A stretch of 64,000 nucleotides of DNA from contig CAMRHE010000463.1 in assembly GCA_947044405.1 (NCBI GenBank), positions 788,501 to 852,500 of the forward strand, given 5' to 3'. The position numbers were made by a program, and so were the translations under genes. The DNA comes from Leptodactylus fallax. Lineage: Eukaryota; Chordata; Amphibia; Anura; Leptodactylidae. Below, piece after piece: positions 1-10,800 of the stretch; position 1 is the first letter of the stretch, and each line of letters starts with the position of its first letter. The notes under the pieces are model-generated. The model saw nothing but the letters and a program-made list of their open reading frames with translations. It made no database searches and was not told the origin of the DNA.

Positions 1-363
1 GCAAATACGATTGTATGGTATAGCCTGGCTGTAGATTATAGATTGTCTTGTGTGCTTGGGGTGGAAGCTGTCGTTTCTCAGGTAGGCCGTTCTGTCTGTG
101 GGTTTGTGGTATATTGATGTGAGTAGCCGGTGGTCTTTGATGTATATTGTGGTGTCCAGAAAGTGGATTTCACTCCCTGAATAGCTAAGTGTAAGGTTGA
201 TGGTCGGGTGAAAGTCATTGAAGTCATTATGGAATTGAAGTAGGGCCTCCTCACCTGCAGTCCAGATGACAAGGATATCATCGATATAACGGAGGTAAAT
301 CATAGGTTTGGTGGTGCATGTTGATAAATATGTTCCTTCCCGTTCTGCCATAAAGAGATTTGC
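1..363 (-). pseudogene. Penelope-like reverse transcriptase fragment (runs off window)
   Basis: The minus strand is open from about 363 to the window edge without a stop. It reads the catalytic reverse-transcriptase box RYIDDILVIW (about 270-300), then FLDT and a KPTDR motif followed by a serine-histidine-proline stretch and a SIIYSQ segment. These are the palm and downstream motifs of Penelope-like retroelement RTs. Upstream of the ANLFM motif the expected GTAMG-type residues are not in frame, so the copy is broken there or truncated by the adjacent minisatellite. The downstream part lies outside the window. The family assignment is from motif recognition; the subfamily differs from the second Penelope-like element at 43-46 kb. 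Confidence 0.7.
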
Positions 364-444
364 ATATTGCCATCTCCAATAGCACAGTCCCCGATTCTAC
401 CTCCTTACCTGACTAGCCTATGGCTGACCTTGGTTACATGTATG

Positions 445-1332
445 ACCTCACACGTGTCACCTCTAGTACATACGGCGCACTGTCTCGTGTATGACCTCAC
501 ACGTGTCACCTCTAGTACATACGCCGCACTGTTTCGTGTATGACCTCACACGTGCGTCACCTCTTGTACATACGCCGTACTGTTTCGTGTATGACCTCAC
601 ACGTGTCACCTCTAGTACATACGGCGCACTGTCTCATGTGTGACCTCACACGTGCGTCACCTCTAGTACATACGGCGCACTGTCTCGTGTATGACCTCAC
701 ACGTGTCACCTCTAGTACATACGGCGCACTGTTTCGTGTATGACCTCACACGTGCGTCACCTCTTGTACATACGCCGCACTGTCTCGTGTATGACCTCAC
801 ATGTGCGTCACCTCTAGTACATACGGCGCACTGTTTCGTGTATGACCTCACACGTGTCACCTCTAGTACATACGGCGCACTGTCTCGTGTAGGACCTCAC
901 ACGTGCGTCACCTCTAGTACATACGGCGCACTGTCTCGTGTAGGACCTCACACGTGCGTCACCTCTAGTACATACGCCGCACTGTCTCGTGTAGGACCTC
1001 ACACGTGCGTCACCTCTAGTACATACGGCGCACCGTTTCGTGTATGACCTCACACGTGTCACCTCTTGTACATACGCCGCACTGTCTCGTGTATGACCTC
1101 ACACGTGCGTCACCTCTAGTACATACGCCGCACTGTCTCGTGTAGGACCTCACACGTGTCACCTCTAGTACATACGGCGCACTGTCTCGTGTAGGACCTC
1201 ACACGTGTCACCTCTAGTACATACGGCGCACTGTCTCGTGTAGGACCTCACACGTGTCACCTCTTGTACATACGCCGCACCGTCTCGTGTATGACCTCAC
1301 ACGTGTCATCTCTAGTACATACAGTGCACTGT
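445..1332. repeat. Minisatellite, 49/51-bp unit, about 18 copies
   Basis: Direct repeats built around GACCTCACACGTG, CACCTCTAGTACATACG and CGCACTGTCTCGTGT. Units differ by a 2-bp insertion (CACGTGTCAC versus CACGTGCGTCAC), by GGC/GCC, and by TCT/TTT. Each unit has a CACGTG core. Open frames across it on both strands are repeat translations. Confidence 0.95.
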
Positions 1333-1704
1333 TTGACTTGATTTATCACTTTACAGCTATTTATGAATATTTGGGTTTTCAGGGATTTTTTTTTTTTAAT
1401 GATTATTTCGGTGTTTATTTGACATTTTACCACAACTGCGCCATAATCGCCCGGTGCGTGTTTTATCCCCATCTGGTTTTGAGGAAAAGACCAAGACGTA
1501 AAGAATCTTCTACATAGTCTTATGATGGCTGACACCTTGGATATATACTGACCCCGCGCCCTGTACACCTTGTCTGATCAGACAGCAGGGACTAGCACAC
1601 GGCCTCCACCACTGCTCTATAGGAAGGCTCGTAGAGGCTACTTTTGGGTAGTGTACTTGGGGAGAGATCACTGACTACCACCTGTTTCTCTGATGTGACT
1701 TGAA
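1333..1704. other. No gene seen; unassigned sequence with a T-run
   Basis: This stretch between a minisatellite and a transposase relic has one poly-T run near 1387-1398. I see no coding, RNA or repeat signal I can name. Confidence 0.5.
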
Positions 1705-1915
1705 GACATTTTGCCCAGTTGTCAGACTTTGAGAGGACACATCATTGTACTGAGAGGAGCAGGAGGGTTGTTTCATGAATTGTCACTGTCAGGGGTAAAG
1801 GTTATGTCAGGACGCACACAAGGCGAACAACATGAACTAGCCAAACCAGCAGTAGAGGAAGGGTTTATCCACCAAGTACGAGCAGCTCCTGCAGTTTCCT
1901 TGTGCACCATCTAGA
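1705..1915 (+). pseudogene. Tc1-like transposase N-terminal relic
   Basis: Two frames joined by a frameshift near 1735 read LSDFER, then GHIIVLRGAG, which resembles the first helix of the DNA-binding domain in one Tc1-like family. About 120 bp on, APAVSLCTI followed by a stop resembles the later APSVSLRTI-type segment of the same domain. The intervening part looks deleted or diverged, and no catalytic domain follows because a minisatellite begins at about 1945. Assignment rests on remembered family motifs only. Confidence 0.4.
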
Positions 1916-1944
1916 CACAATGGGCGCCTTCATTGTGTAGTCCT

Positions 1945-2545
1945 GTGCTGCAGGTGGAGCAGACCTAATACACGCTGTAGGGAGTAGTCATCATTGTGCT
2001 GCAGATCTCCTACACGCTGCAGGGAGTAGTCATCATTGTGCTGCAGGTGGAGCAGATCTAATACACGCTGCAGGGAGTAGTCATCATTGTGCTGCAGATC
2101 TCATACACGCTGCAGGGAGTAGTCATCATTGTGCTGCAGGTGGAGCAGATCTAATACACGCTGCAGGGAGTAGTCATCATTGTGCTGCAGGTGGAGCAGA
2201 TCTAATACACGCTGCAGGGAGTAGTCATCATTGTGCTGCAGATCTCATACATGCTGCAGGGAGTAGTCATCATTGTGCTGCAGATCTCCTACACGCTGCA
2301 GGGAGTAGTCATCATTGTGCTGCAGGTGGAGCAGATCTAATACACGCTACAGGGAGTAGTCATCATTGTGCTGCAGGTGGAGCAGATCTAATACACGCTG
2401 CAGGTGGAGCAGATCTAATACACGCTGCAGGTGGAGCAGACATCATTGTGCTGCAGGTGGAGCAGATCTAATACACGCTGCAGGTGGAGCAGATCTAATA
2501 CACGCTGCAGGTGGAGCAGACATCATTGTGCTGCAGGTGGAGCAG
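1945..2545. repeat. Minisatellite, composite unit built from CTGCAG-flanked modules
   Basis: Modules GTGCTGCAGGTGGAGCAGAT, CTAATACACGCTGCAGG and GAGTAGTCATCATT alternate in different orders, so unit length varies from about 24 to about 80 bp. Nearly every module carries CTGCAG. Confidence 0.93.
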
Positions 2546-2719
2546 ATCTCTTACGCTCGGGGGATTGGAGTGCTTATCACATTATAGGGCCAGGAGCGTT
2601 CTAAGGCTCTGGTTAAAACTGCAGCATTTTCTCCAGAGATAACACTATCACACCAGGGAGAGCACTACATGTCCCACAATGCCCTACAGCAGAGACACAG
2701 AACAGAAGGCACCGGGGCG

Positions 2720-4661
2720 GACACGGTGAGAGATGGGTTTATTTGCAGCGAGCTGTTCAATCTGGTTTATAACACAAAAGTCCAATAGTCAGGATAATCC
2801 AGGAGAGCCACAGGTCCCAGCATCACCCTGCACCTCCCCCTCACACACATGCACACCTGGTCCTGCTTTATACTAACCCCCAGCATCCATCCTGGACCAC
2901 TGAGCTTGCACTCTAGTTCTTGGCAGTGGAGGCCGCAGGCTGCAGGTCGGGGCAGTGTGGCTGGAGCGGACGCGTTTCTCAGCTCGGACGTGTTCACATG
3001 GCCTTCGGCGGCGGTTCGTTGTGCGAGGGTTTCCTGCTCCTCCCTCACTGGCTCCACCCTCAGATTTTGGGAGGAAGATGAACCATGGAGAAAAGCTCTA
3101 GTCATGTGATGATAGGGGCAAGAGCCGTGTCTTACATCTCCATAGTAAAGAGGGGTCCTTTGAATAGTCCATCAGTATGAGATCAGTGGGCTCCAGCTCT
3201 TAGCGCCCCCCACAGTCAGCTGCAGGAGCTGCAGTGTCTCCCCTGCACACATCTACAGAGCGGTGGCTGGTCAGGGTACTGCAGTACTTACCGATACCCT
3301 GCAGAGCGACTACTCTGGTGCCGAGAGTCAGACCCGCACCCTACAGACCAATGACTAGGAGATGATCGGAGCTGGAGTCAAATGACTTCTAGGATCTTAG
3401 TCCCCCGCTCCGTGTACGCGGTTCACACTGCGCCACGTCGGAGCAGACACAAGATCAGATCCAACAGGGGAAAGCAGAAAACCGTCCACAAGGAGACGCA
3501 ATCCCAGCAGTGAACACGCCTGCCGTCTGGCTCCAAGTACGCCCCTGCTGCCAGCCTGCAGCCACAGGCACACAGTCAGCTCTGCTACATCCATGCTTGT
3601 CACTTACTGGTCACCCCATCGTATCCTCACCGGCTCGGCCATTCCTTGCTGGTTTTATGTGCTTGTGACATGGCGAGAAGCGGGACGTTACATTCATGAC
3701 CGTGCGTACAAAAGAAATGTAAAAAAAAACTAAATACAATGTAAAAAATAAAATCAATGAGATGCAGACACAAAACCCCCAAACACTGAGCGCGCCCATC
3801 ACTGCCCCAGGACAAGGGGGCAGGAGGGAGAAGACGACAACATGGAGACATGCTGGGTCGGCACCAGACTCGCAGTATTTGGCACAAGGTGCGGAGTCTA
3901 CACCAAAAACGTGACAAAAAAATAAAAGTCCGGATGTCACCAGGACCGGTCTCGGATCACACGTACGACTTTCCATAACCTCGTGGACGTGGCCGCCACC
4001 ACCCCATATGAGGTGACGGGATCAGACACAGACATATCCCACCATGTAGGGGAACGGCGTGCTGGGTAACCCTGTAACCGGCCGTGACCCTGTTTACCTT
4101 TACAGAGGTTACATTCAGGAGCCGCCACCCAGACTCCTCCTGTATGGACTCCTGCACACCCGGAGTATATACTACAGGCAGCCCCGGGATACAGGCTCTG
4201 TCCATAATGTGACCACTGACTGTCCGGGAACACTCGGAACATTTGCTTCCATCATATAATGTCATCTATCAGTGCAAATTTCAGAGAGCCGCCATCACTG
4301 TCATAGTCACATGGTGCAGTGCGCTGGAGCCGATCACGACCACCACAGTCACAGATCCCTCGGCTCGTCCACCATCCTATCTTACATGTCGTAAACATTT
4401 AGCAGCGTCCATAGCACAGGGAGATAGAGGAGCGGGGAGAACTCCGGGCAGAGGACCGAACAAAGCGGGAGGGGAGAGGACAACAGACGTCAATTGTGCT
4501 GAGCAGAAGACAGAGGGCGCCGCAGCATCGGGCACTAGGACAAGGGACTGGCGGCTGAGGATGGACAAGGAAACACCACTTCAGGATGAACAGACAGGGA
4601 GCGGGCAGACGTCATGTACACGGCACGGCTGTGCCCACCGCGCCTCCTGTCCCCGAAAACA
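2720..4661 (-). other. TRIM3: TRIM3 3' untranslated region (inferred)
   Basis: Sequence downstream of the TRIM3 stop codon with no further coding motif. The downstream limit is inferred from the only good minus-strand AATAAA, at 2738-2743, giving about 1.9 kb of UTR. The long open frames here do not resemble proteins I know. Confidence 0.5.
2738..2743 (-). terminator. Candidate polyadenylation signal AATAAA of TRIM3
   Basis: TTTATT on the plus strand reads AATAAA on the minus strand, about 1.9 kb after the stop. Cleavage would be expected 10-30 bp lower. Not confirmed by transcript data. Confidence 0.45.
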
Positions 4662-4814
4662 TCACTGCAGATACCTGTAGACCTTGAAGCAATGGTTTCC
4701 CGAGTCAGCCACCACCACGTGTCCGTCAGAGGTGAGCGCCAGCCCCTGCGGGCCATACAGGGGGTCAGCCATGGTGTTAATGTAGGACAGAAATGAGCCG
4801 GAACTGTCAAACAC
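4662..4814 (-). CDS. TRIM3: TRIM3 coding exon 11: NHL blade 6 and stop
   Basis: Residues 691-740: [33 protein letters not shown] and the C-terminal CFKVYRYLQ, then TGA at 4662-4664. The exon continues into the 3' UTR. Confidence 0.96.
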   Translation of the reverse strand: MFDSSGSFLSYINTMADPLYGPQGLALTSDGHVVVADSGNHCFKVYRYLQ

Positions 4815-7800
4815 CTGGGATAGATAGTAATAAAGCATAGGGAGAAAAAAGGAGGAAGACAAGGGGTTAATAGAGGCCTCAGTGGAGAAGTGTGTGCTGT
4901 GAGGGGCGCTATACCACAATATGAGAGGGAAAACATAACCCTCCCCCCACACCCATCCTTGTGCAGACCCTACATCGTGTCTCCATCACCAGACCCTCCC
5001 CCATACAACCCCCTCCACCAATATGTGCTCCACACCTGGATCCGGCTGTTTCCCCAGTCAGCCACTATGATGTTTCCATTGGAATCCACCGCAACGCCGG
5101 TCGGAGCATTAAATTGTCCGTTCCCCTCTCCGTGAGAGCCAAACTTGAAGAGGAATTCTCCATCTGCACTATACACCTGAAGAGACAGGTGGAGGAGGAG
5201 TAGAGTCAACGGAGGAGTAGAGTCAACGGAGGAGGAAGAGGAGGAGTAGAGTCAGCCAAGGTACGGAGGAGGAGGAGGAGGAGGAGTAGAGTCAACGGAG
5301 GAGGAAGAGGAGGAGTAGAGTCAGCCAAGGTACGGAGGAGGAGGAGGAGGAGTAGAGTCAACGGAGGAGGAAGAGGAGGAGTAGAGTCAGCCAAGGTACG
5401 GAGGAGGAGGAGGAGGAGTAGAGTCAATGGAGGAAGAAGAGGAGGAGTAGAGTCAACGGAGGAGGAGTAGAGTCAGCCAAGGTACGGAGGAGGAGGAGGA
5501 GGAGGAGTAGAGTCAACGGAGGAAGAAGAGGAGGAGTAGAGTCAACGGAGGAGGAGGAGTAGAGTCAGCCAAGGTACGGAGGAGGAGGAGTAGAGTCAAC
5601 GGAGGAGGAGGAGGAGGAGGAGTAGAGTCAACGGAGGAGGATCGTCAACGGAGGAGGAGGAGGATCGCCAACGGAGGAGGAGGAGGAGGATCGTCAACGG
5701 AGGAGGAGGAGGATCGTCAACAGAGGAGGAGGAGAGTCAACGGAGGAGGAGGAGGAGGAGAGTCAACGGAGGAGAGTCAACGGAGGAGGAGAGTCAACGG
5801 AGGAGAGTCAACGGAGGAGGAGGAGGAGGAGAGTCAACGGAGGAGGAGGAGGAGGAGAGTCAACGGAGGAGGAGGAGGAGGAGAGTCAACGGAGGAGGAG
5901 GAGGAGGAGAGTCAACGGAGGAGGAGGAGGAGGAGAGTCAACGGAGGAGGAGAGTCAACGGAGGAGGAGGAGGAGAGTCAACGGAGGAGGAGGAGAGTCA
6001 GCCAAGGTACGGAGGAGGAGGAGGAGTAGAGTCAACGGAGGAAGAAGAGGAGGAGTAGAGTCAACGGAGGAGGAGAGTCAACGGAGGAGGAGGAGGAGGA
6101 GGAGGAGGAGAGTCAACGGAGGAGGAGGAGGAGGAGGAGGAGAGGAGTCAGCCAAGGTACGGAGGAGGAGGAGGAGTAGAGTCAACGGAGGAGGAGGAGT
6201 AGAGTCAGCCAAGGTACGGAGGAGGAGGAGGAGGAGGAGTAGAGTCAACGGAGGAGGAGGAGGAGTAGAGTCAACGGAGGAGGAGGAGGAGGGGGGAGGA
6301 GAGTCAACGGAGGAGGAGGAGGAGAGTCAACGGAGGAGGAGGAGGAGGAGGAGGAGGAGAGTCAACGGAGGAGGAGGAGGAGAGTCAACGGAGGAGGAGG
6401 AGGAGGAGAGTCAACGGAGGAGGAGGAAGAGGAGAGTCAACGGAGGAGGAGGAAGAGGAGAGTCAACGGAGGAGGAGGAAGAGGAGAGTCAACGGAGGAG
6501 GAGGAAGAGGAGAGTCAACGGAGGAGGAGGAAGAGGAGAGTCAACGGAGGAGGAGGAAGAGGAGAGTCAACGGAGGAGGAGGAAGAGGAGAGTCAACGGA
6601 GGAGGAGGAAGAGGAGAGTCAACGGAGGAGGAGGAAGAGGAGAGTCAGCCGAGGAGGAGGAAGAGGAGAGTCAGCCGAGGAGGAGGAAGAGGAGAGTCAG
6701 CCGAGGAGGAGGAAGAGGAGAGTCAGCCGAGGAGGAGGAAGAGGAGAGTCAGCCGAGGAGGAGGAAGAGGAGAGTCAGCCGAGGAGGAGGAAGAGGAGAG
6801 TCAGCCGAGGAGGAGGAAGAGGAGAGTCAGCCGAGGAGGAGGAAGAGGAGAGTCAGCCGAGGAGGAGGAAGAGGAGAGTCAGCCGAGGAGGAGGAAGAGG
6901 AGAGTCAGCCGAGGAGGAGGAAGAGGAGAGTCAGCCGAGGAGGAGGAAGAGGAGAGTCAGCCGAGGAGGAGGAAGAGGAGAGTCAGCCGAGGAGGAGGAA
7001 GAGGAGAGTCAGCCGAGGAGGAGGAAGAGGAGAGTCAGCCGAGGAGGAGGAAGAGGAGAGTCAGCCGAGGAGGAGGAAGAGGAGAGTCAGCCGAGGAGGA
7101 GGAAGAGGAGAGTCAGCCGAGGAGGAGGAAGAGGAGAGTCAGCCGAGGAGGAGGAAGAGGAGAGTCAGCCGAGGAGGAGGAAGAGGAGAGTCAGCCGAGG
7201 AGGAGGAAGAGGAGAGTCAGCCGAGGAGGAGGAAGAGGAGAGTCAGCCGAGGAGGAGGAAGAGGAGAGTCAGCCGAGGAGGAGGAAGAGGAGAGTCAGCC
7301 GAGGAGGAGGAAGAGGAGAGTCAGCCGAGGAGGAGGAAGAGGAGAGTCAGCCGAGGAGGAGGAAGAGGAGAGTCAGCCGAGGAGGAGGAAGAGGAGAGTC
7401 AGCCGAGGAGGAGGAAGAGGAGAGTCAGCCGAGGAGGAGGAAGAGGAGAGTCAGCCGAGGAGGAGGAAGAGGAGAGTCAGCCGAGGAGGAGGAAGAGGAG
7501 AGTCAGCCGAGGAGGAGGAAGAGGAGAGTCAGCCGAGGAGGAGGAAGAGGAGAGTCAGCCGAGGAGGAGGAAGAGGAGAGTCAGCCGAGGAGGAGGAAGA
7601 GGAGAGTCAGCCGAGGAGGAGGAGAGTCAGCCGAGGAGGAGGAGAGTCAGCCGAGGAGGAGGAGAGTCAGCCGAGGAGGAGGAGAGTCAGCCGAGGTACG
7701 GAGGAGGAGGAAAGTCAGCCGAGGTACGGAGGAGGAGGAAAGTCAGCCGAGGTACGGAGGAGGAGGAGGAGGAGGAGAGTCAGCCGAGGTACGGAGGAGG

Positions 7801-10800
7801 AGGAGGAGGAGAGTCAGCCGAGGTACGGAGGAGGAGAAGGAGGAGAGTCAGCCGAGGTACGGAGGAGGAGGAGAGTCAGCCGAGGTACGGAGGAGGAGGA
7901 GAGTCAGCCGAGGTACGGAGGAGGAGGAGAGTCAGCCGAGGTACGGAGGAGGAGAAGAGTCAGCCGAGGTACGGAGGAGGAGGAGAGTCAGCCGAGGTAC
8001 GGAGGAGGAGGAGAGTCAGCCGAGGTACGGAGGAGGAGGAGAGTCAGCCGAGGTACGGAGGAGGAGGAGGAGGAGGAGAGTCAGCCGAGGTACGGAGGAG
8101 GAGGAGAGTCAGCCGAGGTACGGAGGAGGAGGAGGAGGAGAGTCAGCCGAGGTACGGAGGAGGAGGAGGAGAAGGAGGAGAGTAAGCCAAAGTACGAAGA
8201 AGGAGGAGGAGAGTCAGCCAAGGTATGGAGGAGGAGGAAAATGAGGAGGAGGAGAAGTAGGAGAGTCAGCCAAGTTATGGGCATAGTAGGAGCAGAGTCA
8301 GCCAAGGTACGGGCATAGTAGGAGGAGAGTCAGCCAAGGTACAGGCTTGAGAGCATACCTGCAGGAAGAGGTCAGGAGGAGGGCGCATGAGAAGAAGGAA
8401 CGCAGGAGGAAAAGGAGGAACACAGGCGAAGAAGGAGGAACACAGGCGAAGAAGGAGGAACACAGGAGGACAGCAGTAGGAGCAGCACAGGAAGCTCACC
8501 TTCACTGAGTGGTTGTGGAAATCTGTCACTATAATCTCATTCTTGTTATTGACGGCCACAAAATGGGGACCTGAAAAGACAACACACATCCAGTAATGAC
8601 AGGCCCCGCCTACATACTGGCTCTAACAAAGCTTCAATCACCACCCAATGTCCTTACCTAGATCCACCCATTAATACATAAGGGACCCTCCCATTGGGAA
8701 GTCTCCACCAATCATAGCCATAATTACCATCGAGACTCCCGGTCTGCTGCTTATCTCCTGGGTTGCGGCCTCCGAATCTCCCAACCAACTTCCCATTAGA
8801 CTGAAAGATGAAGATGCAGCAGGACTTGTTGTCCACAACAATCAGATGTCCATTCCGGTCCACGGCCACGCCCTTAGGACCCATGAGACGCCCGACGCCC
8901 ACCTTGTTCTAAAGACAGAGGGCAGAATGACAACATGGAGACCAAAAGACAGCCAGCACTGACATGACACCATGAAGAGACAAATAGGTACAGCCAGCAC
9001 AGACACATGACACCATGGAGAGACAAAGAGACAGCCAGCTCCGACACGACACCATGGAGAGACAAAGAGACAGCCAGCACCGACACATGACAACATGGAG
9101 AGACAAAGAGACAGCCAGCACCGACACAGGACACCATGGAGAGACAAAGAGACAGCCAGCACCGACACATGACAACATGGAGAGACAAAGAGACAGCCAG
9201 CACCGACACAGGACACCATGGAGAGACAAAGAGAGAGCCAGCACCGACACAGGACACCATGGAGAGACAAAGAGAGAGCCAGCACCGACACAGGACACCA
9301 TGGAGAGACAAAGAGAGAGCCAGCACCGACACATGACAACATGGAGAGACAAAGAGAGAGCCAGCACCGACACATGACAACATGGAGAGACAAAGAGAGA
9401 GCCAGCACCGACACATGACAACATGGAGAGACAAAGAGAGAGCCAGCACCGACACAGGACACCATGGAGAGACAAAGAGACAGCCAGCACCGACACATGA
9501 CAACATGGAGAGACAAAGAGAGAGCCAGCACCGACACAGGACACCATGGAGAGACAAAGAGACAGCCAGCACCGACACATGACACCATGGAGAGACAAAG
9601 AGACAGCCAGCACCGACACAGGACAACATGGAGAGACAAAGAGAGAGCCAGCACCGACACAGGACACCATGGAGAAACTGAAAGGGACAGCCAGCACCGA
9701 TACAGGACACCATGGAGAGAGATGGCCAGAACAGACACCACCATGCAAGGAGAGACGGTCAGAAGTACAATGTGATGTCCTGGCAGACCATGGTGACTGT
9801 GACTAGAGCACACGGCTGTGACATTTTCTGCACATGTGACAAGGCGCCAGGTTGACAACTCACCTTGAATTTTCCCTCAGGAGAGAAGATGCTGACCCAG
9901 CGATTGTCGTAATCTGCCACAACAATGTCGCCGTTCATGTCCACGGCTACGCCTGTAGGACGCTGCAGCTGCCCTGGGGATCGGCCTCGTACCCCAAAGC
10001 GCAACTTAAACTGCCCCTCATTGGAGAAGACCTGCAGTGGAGAGAGGAAGGAGGTGGTGAGGAGCAGGCGGAGGAGGTGCGGCTGTGAGGTCACTGGAGG
10101 ATACACCCTACCTGTATACACTGGTTGTTGCTGTCCGCCACCACAATGCGGTTGTTACTGGAAGTCGAGATACCTTGTAAATTGGAGAATTCACCTTTGT
10201 CTCGACCGCGGGACCCTAAAGGAAAGGCCAGTCATGAACCAGACCCAGCAGCATTGGACAAACCCCATGTCATGTCTCACCACGCTTTAATTTAATTTAT
10301 TCTTGCTGTGTAAATATCACCCCCATATTCTGCAGCACTGTACACAGACTCACCAGTCCACGTGATCTACAGTCCGTGTTTTAGGCGCACACACGGGGGT
10401 CCCAATAACACATCAGGATGTTTTTCGAGTGTTGGGAGAACATATACAGGCAGACTATGTTCTTGGCTACAAGGGTCCGCCACCAATCTACCACATCTCT
10501 GACATCTATCCCTCCCATCATCCCTGACATACGGCCCTTAGTCTACACATCTCTGACATCAGTCCCATCATCCCTGACACACGTACCTTAGTCTACACAT
10601 CTGACATCAGTCCCATCATCCCTGACACACGTACCTTAGTCTACACATCTCTGACACCTATCACTCATCATTTCTTACCTACTCGGAGGATCATCTCATC
10701 TTCTATAGGGTTCTCCTTCTTCTTATTGGTGCTGTACATACTGGACGGCCTCCTCACAGCCTTCTGTCTTATATGTCCACCACTCGGGGACTTCACCCTG

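Noticed and set aside
3611..4680. Frames of 96-145 codons downstream of the TRIM3 stop.
   Set aside because: No recognisable motifs, no splice or start context, several overlap on both strands; best explained as TRIM3 3' UTR.
8842..9858. Minus-strand frames of about 280-338 codons, hydrophobic ([16 protein letters not shown]), which look like membrane segments.
   Set aside because: 41-bp repeat read through all phases, ending inside a TRIM3 NHL exon in the wrong frame.
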